A stretch of 64,000 bases of DNA from JBBKWU01 sp037969035. Its GTDB lineage: Bacteria > Pseudomonadota > Alphaproteobacteria > Micavibrionales > Micavibrionaceae. Of the stretch, positions 43,128 to 52,233 are shown piece after piece. The stretch covers positions 30,458-94,457 of the forward strand of contig JBBKWU010000016.1 of NCBI GenBank assembly GCA_037969035.1, read 5' to 3'. Made by a program: the position numbers and the translations under genes. The notes below the pieces were generated by a model. The model was not told the origin of the DNA and ran no database searches. It saw nothing but the letters and a program-made list of their open reading frames with translations. Numbering within the stretch: the first letter of the stretch is position 1; every line of letters starts with the position of its first letter.

Positions 43128-44092
43128 TTCGCGACCTTAGCACTCTGCTGCGCATGAGACGCTTCATTGGCACGTAAATATAGCTCCAACAACTCATAAA
43201 TGATCGCCCGTGTTGTCGTCTCGCCTTCGAGGGTTGGATTGTATTCCGCAATTTCAAACATATCAAAACGATATTTTGAGAGCATATCTGCCAAAACAGG
43301 GAAAATTTCTGCTTTTTTGAACCCATCATCCACACGCGTTCCAACGGATAGCCCTTCGGAGGGGTCAAGCGAGTCAATGTCAAAGGACAAGCACAAGTAA
43401 TCAACTTTCGGCGCGAGATATTCAATCGCATCCGCAAAGGCCGCAGCAACGCCCATTTCGTGAATTTTAGCCATATCGTAACGACGAATGCCAAGCTCCT
43501 GCATATAAGCTTCCTCGCCCGCGTCAATGTCACGAATACCCATATAACACACATGTTCAGGCAGTAGCGCAGGCGTGCCATCATCAGAGGCACCAAGTGC
43601 AGAAAAAGAAGAATCGCCCATCCCCAAGAGCGAAGCCACAGGCATACCGTGATAGGCATTTGAGGGTGATGTCTCTAACGTATTCAAATCAGGATGCGCA
43701 TCAACCCAGATAAGCCCTACGCGCCCTTGTGCCCGTTTTGCTTTGGTGAAGCCCGCAATTGAACCTGCGGCCATGGCATGATCGCCGCCGAATGTGATCG
43801 GAAAATCACCGTCCGTAACGGCAATTTCAACCATATTGCACAGGTTTTTCACATGAGAGAGAACCAAGCTTTTACGCTCTGCTGTTCCAAGTGAAGGAAG
43901 GTTTGCGTGTGTAGCCGCGACATCCATATCCTCACAAAGCGCATCAGGATTTTCGAACCAATCGATATCAAAGCCTTTATCACGGAGATATGAAATAACG
44001 CCCGAAGCATCCAAAGCCGAAGGCCCTTTTTCACAGCCTTCTGTTTTGGCACCCGCGCCACATGTAAATGGAATCAATTTTGTTTTTATCAT
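43124..44092 (-). CDS. Arginase/agmatinase family enzyme
   Basis: 322 residues from the ATG at 44092 (MIKTKLIPFTCGAGAKTEGC). The binuclear manganese ligands are visible: GGDHAMAAG, WVDAHPDLNTLETSPSNAYH (DAHxD) and LSFDIDSLDPSEGLSVGTRV (SFDIDxxDP). The glycine-rich start and the central His-Ala-Asp pattern favour arginase over agmatinase, so L-arginine to ornithine and urea is the likely reaction. It is a single-gene unit next to the GDP-fucose genes. Confidence 0.9.
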   Translation of the reverse strand: MIKTKLIPFTCGAGAKTEGCEKGPSALDASGVISYLRDKGFDIDWFENPDALCEDMDVAATHANLPSLGTAERKSLVLSHVKNLCNMVEIAVTDGDFPITFGGDHAMAAGSIAGFTKAKRAQGRVGLIWVDAHPDLNTLETSPSNAYHGMPVASLLGMGDSSFSALGASDDGTPALLPEHVCYMGIRDIDAGEEAYMQELGIRRYDMAKIHEMGVAAAFADAIEYLAPKVDYLCLSFDIDSLDPSEGLSVGTRVDDGFKKAEIFPVLADMLSKYRFDMFEIAEYNPTLEGETTTRAIIYELLELYLRANEASHAQQSAKVAN

Positions 44093-44140
44093 GCTTAAAT
44101 AATATTTTAATTCGCACGTCATAGACAGCTTTTATAAAAA

Positions 44141-45040
44141 TTATATCCCCAACATATGCCGCCCGAGCGCACCCCATGTTCCGATATCACACCACCGCAT
44201 ATCAACAGGAATAACGGCCAAATTACTTGTACGTTCCATCACGGCATGATCGATCGAAATAGGTTCAATTTTTTCGTAATTCGATTTATCGAGAAATATC
44301 GAATTTGTGTATCTTGTTGCTGCTGACAAGGACGCATATGTATTGTTTGATAATTCTGGATCAAACTGCCGAAACGCATTTAAAAACGTCTCTGTACGTC
44401 CCAAAAATATACCGCTATTCCATAAATGTTCGCCCTTATTAAGATAAAAAGCCGCGCGTGATTTATCTGGTTTTTCATGAAAATGATCTGCGGCATAAAC
44501 ACCATCAGCGATCATTTCACCCTTGCGAATGTAGCCATATTCTGTGGCGGCATATTTTGGAACAACGCCGAATGTGACAATTTTATCCTGATCCACGATG
44601 TGTAATGCATTCAAAATCGCACTTAGAAATTTATCATTATCTTTAATGACATGATCGGATGGCATCACCAATATGATCGGATTTTTACGGGTGAGCCAGT
44701 GTGCCGCAGCAGCAATTGCGGGTGCTGTATTTCGTCCGACAGGCTCGAAAATAAGCTCCGTTTTGCGTGCGACATCATCGCCCATTTCTTGTAATTGCGG
44801 AATGATAAGCTCTCGATGATCGGCACTCGCCACAATAATCGGCGACTTCATACCAGAGGCACGCAACAACGTGTTTTGCAGGAAGGAATATTGCCGTCCC
44901 AGCTTCAGATACGGTTTTGGACGGCTACGGCGCGAGAGTGGCCATAGGCGTTTCCCCGCACCACCCGCCAGTATAACAGGAACGATATCGGATATTTCGG
45001 GTACATCAGAAGGTATTTCAGGCGGCTTTATGGGATGCAT
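44141..45040 (-). CDS. manC: Mannose-1-phosphate guanylyltransferase, short form
   Basis: 299 residues: only the nucleotidyltransferase domain, without the cupin-type mannose-6-phosphate isomerase domain found in long bifunctional forms. Signature VILAGGAGKRLWPLSRRSRP (about residues 22-41), then PSDHVIKD and FHEKPDKSRAAFYLNKGEHL with WNSGIFLGR. Makes GDP-mannose, the substrate of Gmd encoded upstream. Its start overlaps the fcl stop. The isomerase and mutase that feed it must be elsewhere. Confidence 0.92.
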   Translation of the reverse strand: MHPIKPPEIPSDVPEISDIVPVILAGGAGKRLWPLSRRSRPKPYLKLGRQYSFLQNTLLRASGMKSPIIVASADHRELIIPQLQEMGDDVARKTELIFEPVGRNTAPAIAAAAHWLTRKNPIILVMPSDHVIKDNDKFLSAILNALHIVDQDKIVTFGVVPKYAATEYGYIRKGEMIADGVYAADHFHEKPDKSRAAFYLNKGEHLWNSGIFLGRTETFLNAFRQFDPELSNNTYASLSAATRYTNSIFLDKSNYEKIEPISIDHAVMERTSNLAVIPVDMRWCDIGTWGALGRHMLGI

Positions 45041-45995
45041 TGCTTTTTGACTGGTCGAAACGGTTTAGATAGTCATGATAGGCTTGTTTTAAACCATCTT
45101 CCAGTGCTGTTTTTGCCTGCCAGCCCAGCGCGTTCATGCGGCTGCTATCCATCAATTTACGTGGCGTGCCGTCAGGCTTTGATGGGTCAAAGGTTACCGC
45201 GCCGTCATAACCGACAATTTCCGCAATTTTATGCGCCAGATCATGGATGGATATTTCTATGCCGCTGCCGATATTGACGGGGCCTTTATCGCTGAAATTC
45301 TCCAATAAATGTACTAACCCTGCGGCAAGATCATCGACGTATAGAAACTCTCGCAACGGCGAACCCGTTCCCCATAGCGTGACAGAGGTCGCGTTTTGTA
45401 CCTTTGCCGTGTGGAGCTTCATAATGAGAGACGGAATAACATGGGCACGATGTTCATCGTAATAATCCCCTGCGCCATATAGATTGCACGGCATCGCAGA
45501 GATAAAGTCACAGCCATATTGCGCCCTGTACGCGTCGCACATTTTAATACCCGCGATTTTCGCAATGGCGTAGGGCTCGTTCGTGGGTTCAAGCGCATCG
45601 GTCAGGAGTGCCTCTTCGGTAATAGGCTGCTTCGCCATTTTCGGATAAATGCAGGATGAGCCAAGAAACAAAAGTTTTTCTACACCCGCCAGATATGCAC
45701 CGTGAATGACGTTATTTTGAATGGCTAGGTTTTTATAGATGAAGTCAGCAGGTTCACTTGCATTCGCGCCTATACCGCCGACATGTGCCGCGGCGAGAAC
45801 AACCACATCGGGTTTATTTGCGGCGAGCCATTTGTTCGTAGCTGCTTGATCGGTTAGATCGAGGGCGTTGCGGGAGATGGTGAGAATTTCGCAGCTTTGA
45901 TAATGTGCGGTTAAATGGCGTAGGACAGCAGATCCCACCATACCGTTATGACCTGCCACCCATATTTTTTTATTCTGCAGCGGAAATACGGGCAT
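45018..45995 (-). CDS. fcl: GDP-L-fucose synthase
   Basis: 325 residues, short-chain dehydrogenase fold, converting GDP-4-keto-6-deoxymannose to GDP-L-fucose using NADPH. The nucleotide loop VAGHNGMVGSAVLRHL is at about residues 13-28, the catalytic set shows as LLFLGSSCIYPKMAKQPITE and the YxxxK in YAIAKIAGIKMCDAYR, with SAMPCNLYGAGDYYDEHRAH afterwards. It overlaps gmd upstream and manC downstream, giving a three-gene GDP-fucose operon. Confidence 0.96.
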   Translation of the reverse strand: MPVFPLQNKKIWVAGHNGMVGSAVLRHLTAHYQSCEILTISRNALDLTDQAATNKWLAANKPDVVVLAAAHVGGIGANASEPADFIYKNLAIQNNVIHGAYLAGVEKLLFLGSSCIYPKMAKQPITEEALLTDALEPTNEPYAIAKIAGIKMCDAYRAQYGCDFISAMPCNLYGAGDYYDEHRAHVIPSLIMKLHTAKVQNATSVTLWGTGSPLREFLYVDDLAAGLVHLLENFSDKGPVNIGSGIEISIHDLAHKIAEIVGYDGAVTFDPSKPDGTPRKLMDSSRMNALGWQAKTALEDGLKQAYHDYLNRFDQSKSNASHKAA

Positions 45996-47034
45996 TTTTA
46001 GGGCCTTCTATAGCGGATTGTGCATCATGTTTGAGCATATCGCGCACAAGCTCGGTGAATGATATTTGCGGCTGCCAGCCTAAGATATCATGTGCTTTGG
46101 ACGCATCGCCAACAAGCTCATGAAGTTCGTTCGGGCGGAAAAATTGCGGGTCAATAGCGACAAGAACACGGTTTGTTTTTGGATCGCGCGCAATTTCATC
46201 AAGCCCCTGCCCCGTCCATTCCAGCGCAATGCCTGACAGCATAAAGGCTGTGTTTATAAAATCGCGCACACTGTATGAGTTACCAGTCGCGAGCACATAA
46301 TCGTCAGGTTTATCTTGTTGCAGCATCATCCACATGCCTTCAACGTAATCAGCGGCATGTCCCCAATCACGGCGGGATTCAAGGTTGCCAATATGGAGCG
46401 CGTCCTGCGTTCCTGCTTTAATCGCCGCGATGGCTTTTGTGATTTTGCGGGTTACGAATTCTTCGCCGCGTACGGGGCTTTCATGGTTGAATAAAATACC
46501 GTTACTGGCGTGAAGCCCGTAGGAATCGCGGTAATTGCGTACATACCAGTAAGCTGCGAGCTTTGATGTTGCGTAAGGGCTAAGCGGCGAAAACGGTGTG
46601 TTTTCATTTTGCGGTGATGGCGCATTGCCAAACATTTCAGAGCTAGAGGCCTGATAAAACCGCACAGGGTTTTGCCCGTCGTGCAGCTTCAAATTTTTAA
46701 TGGCTTCAAGCAGGCGCAGCGTGCCCAGCGCATTGATATTTGCGGTGGCCTCGGGAACATCAAAACTGACCCTGACATGGCTTTGCGCACCCAAATTATA
46801 GATTTCAGTTGGTTTGATTTCGGATAATAAGCGGTGCAGATTACCGCCATCGATTAAATCACCATGATGAAGATGGAAATTCGTATTGGATTTTAAAACC
46901 TCAAGGCGCTGCGTATCTTCTGTCGCGCAATACAGTTGCATGCCATGCACGACATAGTTTTTTGCCAATAAAAAACGGGCTAGATAACTGCCATCTTGCC
47001 CTGTTATGCCTGTTATAAATGCTACTTTTTCCAT
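45970..47034 (-). CDS. gmd: GDP-mannose 4,6-dehydratase
   Basis: 354 residues, extended SDR. Starts MEKVAFITGITGQDGSYLAR with the NADP-binding loop; the catalytic SSSEMFGN, the Tyr-Lys pair in SPYATSKLAAYWYVRNYRD and the C-terminal FFRPNELHELVGDASKA are normal. Converts GDP-mannose to GDP-4-keto-6-deoxymannose. First gene of gmd-fcl-manC. GDP-fucose presumably feeds surface polysaccharide; no glycosyltransferase is adjacent. Confidence 0.97.
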   Translation of the reverse strand: MEKVAFITGITGQDGSYLARFLLAKNYVVHGMQLYCATEDTQRLEVLKSNTNFHLHHGDLIDGGNLHRLLSEIKPTEIYNLGAQSHVRVSFDVPEATANINALGTLRLLEAIKNLKLHDGQNPVRFYQASSSEMFGNAPSPQNENTPFSPLSPYATSKLAAYWYVRNYRDSYGLHASNGILFNHESPVRGEEFVTRKITKAIAAIKAGTQDALHIGNLESRRDWGHAADYVEGMWMMLQQDKPDDYVLATGNSYSVRDFINTAFMLSGIALEWTGQGLDEIARDPKTNRVLVAIDPQFFRPNELHELVGDASKAHDILGWQPQISFTELVRDMLKHDAQSAIEGPKNARISAAE

Positions 47035-47115
47035 TCACACTACTTTAAATTGTACACAACTTTTGTATGCATATGTATGCATGAAAATGTGGGAATAAGC
47101 AAATTTTAGAACGAA

Positions 47116-47403
47116 TTAAGTGAAATCCCGTGTGAGGTCTGATTGAACACCTGTTGTTTGAGGAGCAACATCCGGTTTTGCCCAGCCTTCGGGACGAGCA
47201 GCGCCGTCCGCAACATTCAATCCTGATGAACCCATATTAAAACCTGCGTGCAAACCTGCTGCGACTTGCATATGAACAGATAACCCTGCATCGGCCATGC
47301 CTTTTGCAATTTGTGCGCAACGTAAATCGCCCGCATCACTTGAAACAAGGCTACACTCATTTGTGCCCATTGCTTCATCAACTGGTTGCCCTGTGAATAC
47401 CAT
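47116..47403 (-). CDS. Small hypothetical protein, second of a pair
   Basis: 95 residues, Gly/Ala/Asp-rich, with AKGMADAGLSVHMQVAAGLH and AGFNMGSSGLNVADGAARPE. No signal peptide, cysteines at about 17 and 29. It starts 1 nt after the stop of the preceding small gene, so they are translated together. No family recognised. Confidence 0.6.
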   Translation of the reverse strand: MVFTGQPVDEAMGTNECSLVSSDAGDLRCAQIAKGMADAGLSVHMQVAAGLHAGFNMGSSGLNVADGAARPEGWAKPDVAPQTTGVQSDLTRDFT

Positions 47404-47404
47404 T

Positions 47405-47692
47405 CTAATGCATACTCCTTACTTCGATGTAAGCGAGATTGCTGATTGTTTTTGGGAAATCCTCGCCAGGGGGGAATTCCAAAATACCGACTTGCGTGTT
47501 TTGTGATAAACGCTTGAAAATTTCACCGCCGGGGTAATCCATCTCGGCGATGCTATCATAACCTGCTTTAAATTTAATATGATTGGCCGTTATCGACACC
47601 GTATAGGTATCGGCATAAGGCAAGTGCTTTGGAATCACAATGAGTACATTGTCCCCCTCGCCAAGCAGAAAATCGCAGCGTTCAAACATCAA
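47405..47692 (-). CDS. Small hypothetical protein, first of a pair
   Basis: 95 residues, hydrophilic and beta-rich by appearance (MFERCDFLLGEGDNVLIVIP, then YTVSITANHIKFKAGYD and TQVGILEFPPGEDFP). No known domain. It is followed directly by the other 95-residue gene. Lengths and coupling resemble a two-gene module, but neither has a toxin or antitoxin signature that I can see. Confidence 0.6.
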   Translation of the reverse strand: MMFERCDFLLGEGDNVLIVIPKHLPYADTYTVSITANHIKFKAGYDSIAEMDYPGGEIFKRLSQNTQVGILEFPPGEDFPKTISNLAYIEVRSMH

Positions 47693-47784
47693 AAAATCAA
47701 ACTCCCTTACTACACCCCTCTATCATGCTTGATTTTGGTTAAAATTATATAAAGGCATTGAATTTTTTGAGATTTTTGGTGTTT

Positions 47785-48696
47785 TTATGAGGAGACCTTG
47801 GTTTCCGTACGTTTTTTGCGCGTGACATAGCGTTTTTTAAGGAACGGCCACTGCAATTGTCGCCCAAATGTCGGCGGCATATATTCATTAATGCCAATAT
47901 CGGCAGGCGGACGGCGGTTTGGATTAAAATATGTACGGAATAGGACATCCCAAAGCATAACATTTTCGCCGTAATTATTGTTGGCCTCTCCCAAATCACG
48001 GCTATGGTGCCAGCGATGAAGGCCAGGCGTGTTAAATATCCATGATAAGGGGCCAAAACGCATTTCAACGTTACAATGCGTGAGCATGCCTATAAACGCT
48101 GTTATCGCAGACAACCACTTTAAAACCTCCATCGGCGCGCCCAGCGCGAGCAATATGCCCATGCCGAGTAGAATACTGACCAGACTATCAATAAAATGAA
48201 AGCGCCCTGTATTAATCACCCAAAGCTTTGTTACGCTGTGATGGATCGAGTGAAACCGCCATAACGGCCACCATTCATGTGCAAGCCGATGCGCCCAATA
48301 CAGGCCAAATTCCGCCGTATAGACACCCAATATCACTTGCGCCCATAATGGCCAATCGCGCGGCCATACGCTGTATCCCGGCTCTGTCGTCGGTGTGATA
48401 ATATGCGCAAGCCCCATCGCGGCACTAAACACAAACAAAACCTGTACTGTGCCTTTGCTGCTGAGCGTGTGGTAAATATTGGGAAGAAACTGTCCGTCAT
48501 CTTCATTCCATTCTATTTCGTGCGGGATAAGACGCTCCAAAAACAGGAGTGACACAACAAGGACAAGGTATGAGAGGTTAAAAAATATGATTGGTTTATC
48601 AATCACAAAACCATAGGTCGTGATGCCGATACAAATCAGCATTAAAGCAGGCCATGTAACCCATGATAAAAAGTGTTTAAAGACGTTATGCTGCAT
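47785..48696 (-). CDS. Sterol desaturase/fatty acid hydroxylase family membrane protein
   Basis: 303 residues with four or more membrane helices. The His-box set for a di-iron site is HRLAHEW, then FHSIHHS and HRWHHSRD, spaced as in the family. Members hydroxylate or desaturate lipids, including ceramides, sterols and carotenoid-like substrates. Substrate unknown. It has an N-terminal helix cluster (WVTWPALMLICIGITTYGFV). Divergent from the DUF3147-type gene. Confidence 0.9.
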   Translation of the reverse strand: MQHNVFKHFLSWVTWPALMLICIGITTYGFVIDKPIIFFNLSYLVLVVSLLFLERLIPHEIEWNEDDGQFLPNIYHTLSSKGTVQVLFVFSAAMGLAHIITPTTEPGYSVWPRDWPLWAQVILGVYTAEFGLYWAHRLAHEWWPLWRFHSIHHSVTKLWVINTGRFHFIDSLVSILLGMGILLALGAPMEVLKWLSAITAFIGMLTHCNVEMRFGPLSWIFNTPGLHRWHHSRDLGEANNNYGENVMLWDVLFRTYFNPNRRPPADIGINEYMPPTFGRQLQWPFLKKRYVTRKKRTETKVSS

Positions 48697-48763
48697 TGTT
48701 CTTCCGTTTGATTTTAAACATGATATATATCAGGGAGAAAAATGAAAAGGAAAGATCAAGATC

Positions 48764-49111
48764 ATGTGGATTATGGTAGCAAAAACTTTGATAGCAGGCC
48801 TTTTGATTGCGTTTTCCTCGTGGCTTGCAGGGAAGAAGCCTGAGCTTGCGGGTTTTATTATAGCCCTGCCCCTCACAACGCTTTTAGCACTGGCCTTTGC
48901 GCAGCTTGAGCACCAAAGCCCCGAAAATAGCGTGCGGTTTGCCCAAAGTGTGTTCGTTGCCATTCCCTTGTCACTTTTATTCTTCGTACCGTTTTTAGCT
49001 GCCACAAAATTACAATGGCCGTTTTGGGGATTATATGGCAGCGGTTTAGGGCTGCTGGTTGCAGGGTATTTTATTCATAAATGGGTGATGGGAATGGTTA
49101 TAACGGGGTAG
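48764..49111 (+). CDS. DUF3147-type small membrane protein
   Basis: 115 residues with four hydrophobic helices: AKTLIAGLLIAFSSWLAG, FIIALPLTTLLALAFAQL, FVAIPLSLLFFVPFLAA and YGSGLGLLVAGYFIH. The pattern, with a conserved-looking GxxIALPLxxLLAL helix, matches DUF3147 as I recall it. No motif for transport or catalysis. Converges with the next small membrane gene, leaving 2 nt between the stops. Confidence 0.75.
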   Translation: MWIMVAKTLIAGLLIAFSSWLAGKKPELAGFIIALPLTTLLALAFAQLEHQSPENSVRFAQSVFVAIPLSLLFFVPFLAATKLQWPFWGLYGSGLGLLVAGYFIHKWVMGMVITG

Positions 49112-49113
49112 AG

Positions 49114-49434
49114 TTACCCGCCAAACACTGAAAAAACTTTTATCAAAGCACCGATACAGACCGCACCAGAAAAAACAACCATGCCAACTTTAGCCAAGAT
49201 TGCCCAAACAAACGCACCTTGATATTTATCTGCGGCTTTAAAAACAGGAAACAGCATAAACACCGTCCAGCCAATAGCAGCCAGTGATAACATTTCACCA
49301 AAAGGCCCCAATAAGGCTGCACCGAAGCTCAACACAACAAAAACAGCCAAAAAATAGACCCAAAATGTTTCCAAAAGCCCCATATCACCATTACGTATGG
49401 TTTGTAGCTTAAGCTTTATATCTTCGTTGTTCAT
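49114..49434 (-). CDS. Small membrane protein of unknown function
   Basis: 106 residues, with three hydrophobic segments (TFWVYFLAVFVVLSFGAALL, MLSLAAIGWTVFMLFPVFKA, VWAILAKVGMVVFSGAVCIG). A short charged N-terminus (MNNEDIKLKLQTIRNG) lies in the cytosol by the positive-inside rule. No family recognised. Confidence 0.7.
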   Translation of the reverse strand: MNNEDIKLKLQTIRNGDMGLLETFWVYFLAVFVVLSFGAALLGPFGEMLSLAAIGWTVFMLFPVFKAADKYQGAFVWAILAKVGMVVFSGAVCIGALIKVFSVFGG

Positions 49435-49535
49435 CTTTACGTCTCCTCTAATTCCCGTAAATTATTACCCGTTAAGTCTAGCATTATTTATTGTTTTTGT
49501 TGCAGCAAAATTTTTATCACGCTATAACTCGCAAT

Positions 49536-50141
49536 ATGACAAAAACATACAAAAATCTAGCTGAACAGCTACAAGGGTATACAGAGAATATTCAATCAAA
49601 ACTGACGGAACACCAAGCGGTTTTATTGCAAGAGCGCGCAAGAAATGCTCCTGATGCCACCACCCTTTCGAACGCTATGGGTGCTATTTACGCCATAGCC
49701 ATGTATGAAACTTATCTGGATATTATTTGCGACACATACGGTTTTATCGACCGTGAATTCATGGCGCGTGAATATGATCATGAAATGACCCCAAAAGAAT
49801 TTGACGAATGGGTCGAAGAACAACAAGAATGGTTCACAGAAAGCGCGAATTTACCCGCAGAACCATCAACATTCCCCTGTCTTATAAACTGGTTGGATGA
49901 TTTTTTCACAACCGAATTATTGCTGCCAGACAGTACGTTAAACTTGCAGGTGCGGGAAAAAGCGGCCGAAGAATTCGCAGATTATGACGAAGGCGCGTTA
50001 CGAGACGGCATGATGAAGCATTTACAGTGGCTTCGGGAAGCTCTCGTCCCCGCATTAATGCCACGATCATGGACAGAAGACGATACGCCAGATATCTACA
50101 AAAAATTAGCATTAAGCAGTTTAAAACGGCAGTTAAATTAG
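49536..50141 (+). CDS. Hypothetical soluble protein
   Basis: 201 residues from the ATG at 49536 (MTKTYKNLAEQLQGYTENIQ). Acidic and helical, with HEMTPKEFDEWVEEQQEWFT and a C-terminal PRSWTEDDTPDIYKKLALSS. No known motif, signal peptide or membrane segment. Monocistronic, ahead of the DUF2062-acpS-lepB operon. Confidence 0.72.
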   Translation: MTKTYKNLAEQLQGYTENIQSKLTEHQAVLLQERARNAPDATTLSNAMGAIYAIAMYETYLDIICDTYGFIDREFMAREYDHEMTPKEFDEWVEEQQEWFTESANLPAEPSTFPCLINWLDDFFTTELLLPDSTLNLQVREKAAEEFADYDEGALRDGMMKHLQWLREALVPALMPRSWTEDDTPDIYKKLALSSLKRQLN

Positions 50142-50256
50142 TTTTGCCCATATTTTTGTGGCTCACGTGAAATAAATTCAGGCAATGGGTTTCGCTAGAA
50201 CGCGCTTCGGGCTATATAGAATAGAGTATAAATTTCTAGCGTATAGGATCGGCTTT

Positions 50257-50919
50257 ATGGCCATACTTAAACGTCGCAAACCGCAATCATTTTGGCGCAA
50301 ATTCAGGGAAATGTGCTGGCCGACCATGGGCTGGACACGGACAGCGTCATATTACAAGCACCGCATGTTCCGCGAGGGTGATTCTGTGCGCCGTATAACG
50401 GGCGGGCTTGCTATTGGTGCCTCTATTTCGTTCACACCGTTTTTGGGCACACATTTTATACAAGCCGCGTTTCTTGCTGTTTTATTTCGCGCGAATTGGC
50501 CTGCGGCTATGATTGGCACATTTTGGGGCAACCCATGGACATTCCCGTTCTTATTTTGGAGTAGCTATGCCTTAGGCGCGCTCATCATGCGCAGTCTTGG
50601 TTATGGTGACATGATACAATTGCCGGATAACGTTGATTTTGCGCTCCTAAGAACCGAACCGAGCCTGTTTTTCCAGTATTTGCTCGATAATCCGATGAAG
50701 CTTTTAATGCCCTTTGCGATTGGTGGCTACTTCGCTGCGCTCCTGTTCTGGCCGTTTGCATATGCATTGCTTTATTTTCCTGTAAAATCAATGAACAAGC
50801 TATATCACAAAGAACGCTTGCGCCGCACATATAAGCGTGCCGCCAATGCCAAAGAAAAAACCACAGCCAAACCGCTTTCTACGCCCATTACCACGCCAGA
50901 AAAAGAGATCGCGGAATGA
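50257..50919 (+). CDS. DUF2062 membrane protein
   Basis: 220 residues from the ATG at 50257 (MAILKRRKPQSFWRKFREMC). The DUF2062 signature is visible: GGLAIGASISFTPFLGTHFI, then ANWPAAMIGTFWGNPWTFPF. Membrane helices near 55-90, 95-120 and 165-190. Family function unknown. It overlaps acpS (ATGA) and so is the first gene of the operon with acpS, lepB, rnc, rnc2 and era. Confidence 0.9.
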   Translation: MAILKRRKPQSFWRKFREMCWPTMGWTRTASYYKHRMFREGDSVRRITGGLAIGASISFTPFLGTHFIQAAFLAVLFRANWPAAMIGTFWGNPWTFPFLFWSSYALGALIMRSLGYGDMIQLPDNVDFALLRTEPSLFFQYLLDNPMKLLMPFAIGGYFAALLFWPFAYALLYFPVKSMNKLYHKERLRRTYKRAANAKEKTTAKPLSTPITTPEKEIAE

Positions 50920-51317
50920 TTATTGGCATTGGAAACGATTTAATTGATATCCGCCGCGTTGCAGAGGTATTGGAACGCCACGATGAGCGTTTTATCAAGC
51001 GGTGCTTTACCGACACAGAAATTGCAAAAGCCGAAAGCCGCCGTGAGGCTGGCACGCATATTGATACGTATGCCAAACGATTTGCCGCAAAAGAAGCCGG
51101 CGCAAAAGCCCTTGGTACGGGCATTCGCAACGGCATTTACTTACGCGATATCGGCGTGATCAATGATGAAAATGGTAAACCTACGCTCGCGCTAACGGGT
51201 GGCGCATTAGCACAACTCAACAAGATGGTGCCTGCGGGTAAAAAGCCACTTATCCACTTAACACTCACGGATGAACCGCCAATGGCGCAGGCATTTGTTG
51301 TGATTGAAGTCATTTAA
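50916..51317 (+). CDS. acpS: Holo-[acyl-carrier-protein] synthase
   Basis: 133 residues. Transfers 4'-phosphopantetheine from CoA to acyl carrier protein. The magnesium-binding Asp is in MIIGIGNDLIDIRRVAEVLE and the Glu in YAKRFAAKEAGAKALGTG, both in standard positions. Normal length. Start overlaps the DUF2062 stop. Confidence 0.97.
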   Translation: MIIGIGNDLIDIRRVAEVLERHDERFIKRCFTDTEIAKAESRREAGTHIDTYAKRFAAKEAGAKALGTGIRNGIYLRDIGVINDENGKPTLALTGGALAQLNKMVPAGKKPLIHLTLTDEPPMAQAFVVIEVI

Positions 51318-51367
51318 GGGTAAATCTATACTGGTAATTGTTAATTCTTTTCGCTAAAACGGCAATC

Positions 51368-52207
51368 ATGGTCAATGAAACAAAAATAGATAATGAGTCG
51401 GATGCTGCCGTAGAGCCTTTGGTTGCAACCAAAAGTGCCGCGCACGAACCACCGATGACAGCACGAGAAGAGTGGATGGAATTTCTGCAAACCGCTCTTA
51501 TCGCCGTCATTTTGGCACTTATTATTCGTACATTCTTTCTCGAACCATTCAATATTCCTTCTGGCTCTATGAAGCCAACGCTTGAAGTTGGTGATTACCT
51601 GTTCGTCAATAAACCTGCCTATGGCTATAGCAAGCATTCATTCCCATTCAGTATGGCCCCCATCGAAGGACGCATATTAGATGGTGACCGCGAACCAAGC
51701 CGTGGCGACGTTGTTGTGTTCAAGCTCCCTACAAATACCAGCATTGATTACATCAAACGTATCGTCGGGTTGCCTGGTGAAACCGTTCAGGTTATTGATG
51801 GCATACTTTATATTGATCGCCGTAAAGTACCGCGCGAGCCGATAGGTTTAAAAGAAATTGATAATGACGGCATTCCAACAACCATGATGGAATACATTGA
51901 AACGCTGCCAGGTGGTATTATTCACCACATATATGAAGAAGGCGATGACCGCCCGTTGGATAACACCGAAGAATACATCGTCCCCGAAGGACATTATTTC
52001 ATGATGGGTGACAATCGCGATAACTCGCAAGATAGCCGTGTTGCATCAATGGTGGGCTTTGTACCCGTGGAAAATATCATTGGCCGTGCCTCGTTTATTT
52101 TCTTTTCCACGAATGGCTATGCGGGTATTGCTGAGTTTTGGAAGTGGCCGTGGAGCATTCGATATAACCGTTTATTCCAAGGCATAACACCTGTACGCCC
52201 AGAATAA
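51368..52207 (+). CDS. lepB: Signal peptidase I
   Basis: 279 residues from the ATG at 51368 (MVNETKIDNESDAAVEPLVA). One N-terminal membrane helix (about 44-62) precedes the catalytic Ser in FNIPSGSMKPTLEVGDYLFV and the catalytic Lys in YIKRIVGLPGETVQVIDG; the C-terminal box MMGDNRDNSQDSR is intact. Removes signal peptides from exported proteins. Operon position before rnc matches other alphaproteobacteria. Confidence 0.97.
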   Translation: MVNETKIDNESDAAVEPLVATKSAAHEPPMTAREEWMEFLQTALIAVILALIIRTFFLEPFNIPSGSMKPTLEVGDYLFVNKPAYGYSKHSFPFSMAPIEGRILDGDREPSRGDVVVFKLPTNTSIDYIKRIVGLPGETVQVIDGILYIDRRKVPREPIGLKEIDNDGIPTTMMEYIETLPGGIIHHIYEEGDDRPLDNTEEYIVPEGHYFMMGDNRDNSQDSRVASMVGFVPVENIIGRASFIFFSTNGYAGIAEFWKWPWSIRYNRLFQGITPVRPE

Positions 52208-52233
52208 ATCAGGAAAACCGAGAGTTAAGAGCT

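Noticed and set aside
47116..47692. Toxin-antitoxin module
   Set aside because: Equal-sized coupled genes fit the layout, but neither product shows a known toxin or antitoxin motif.
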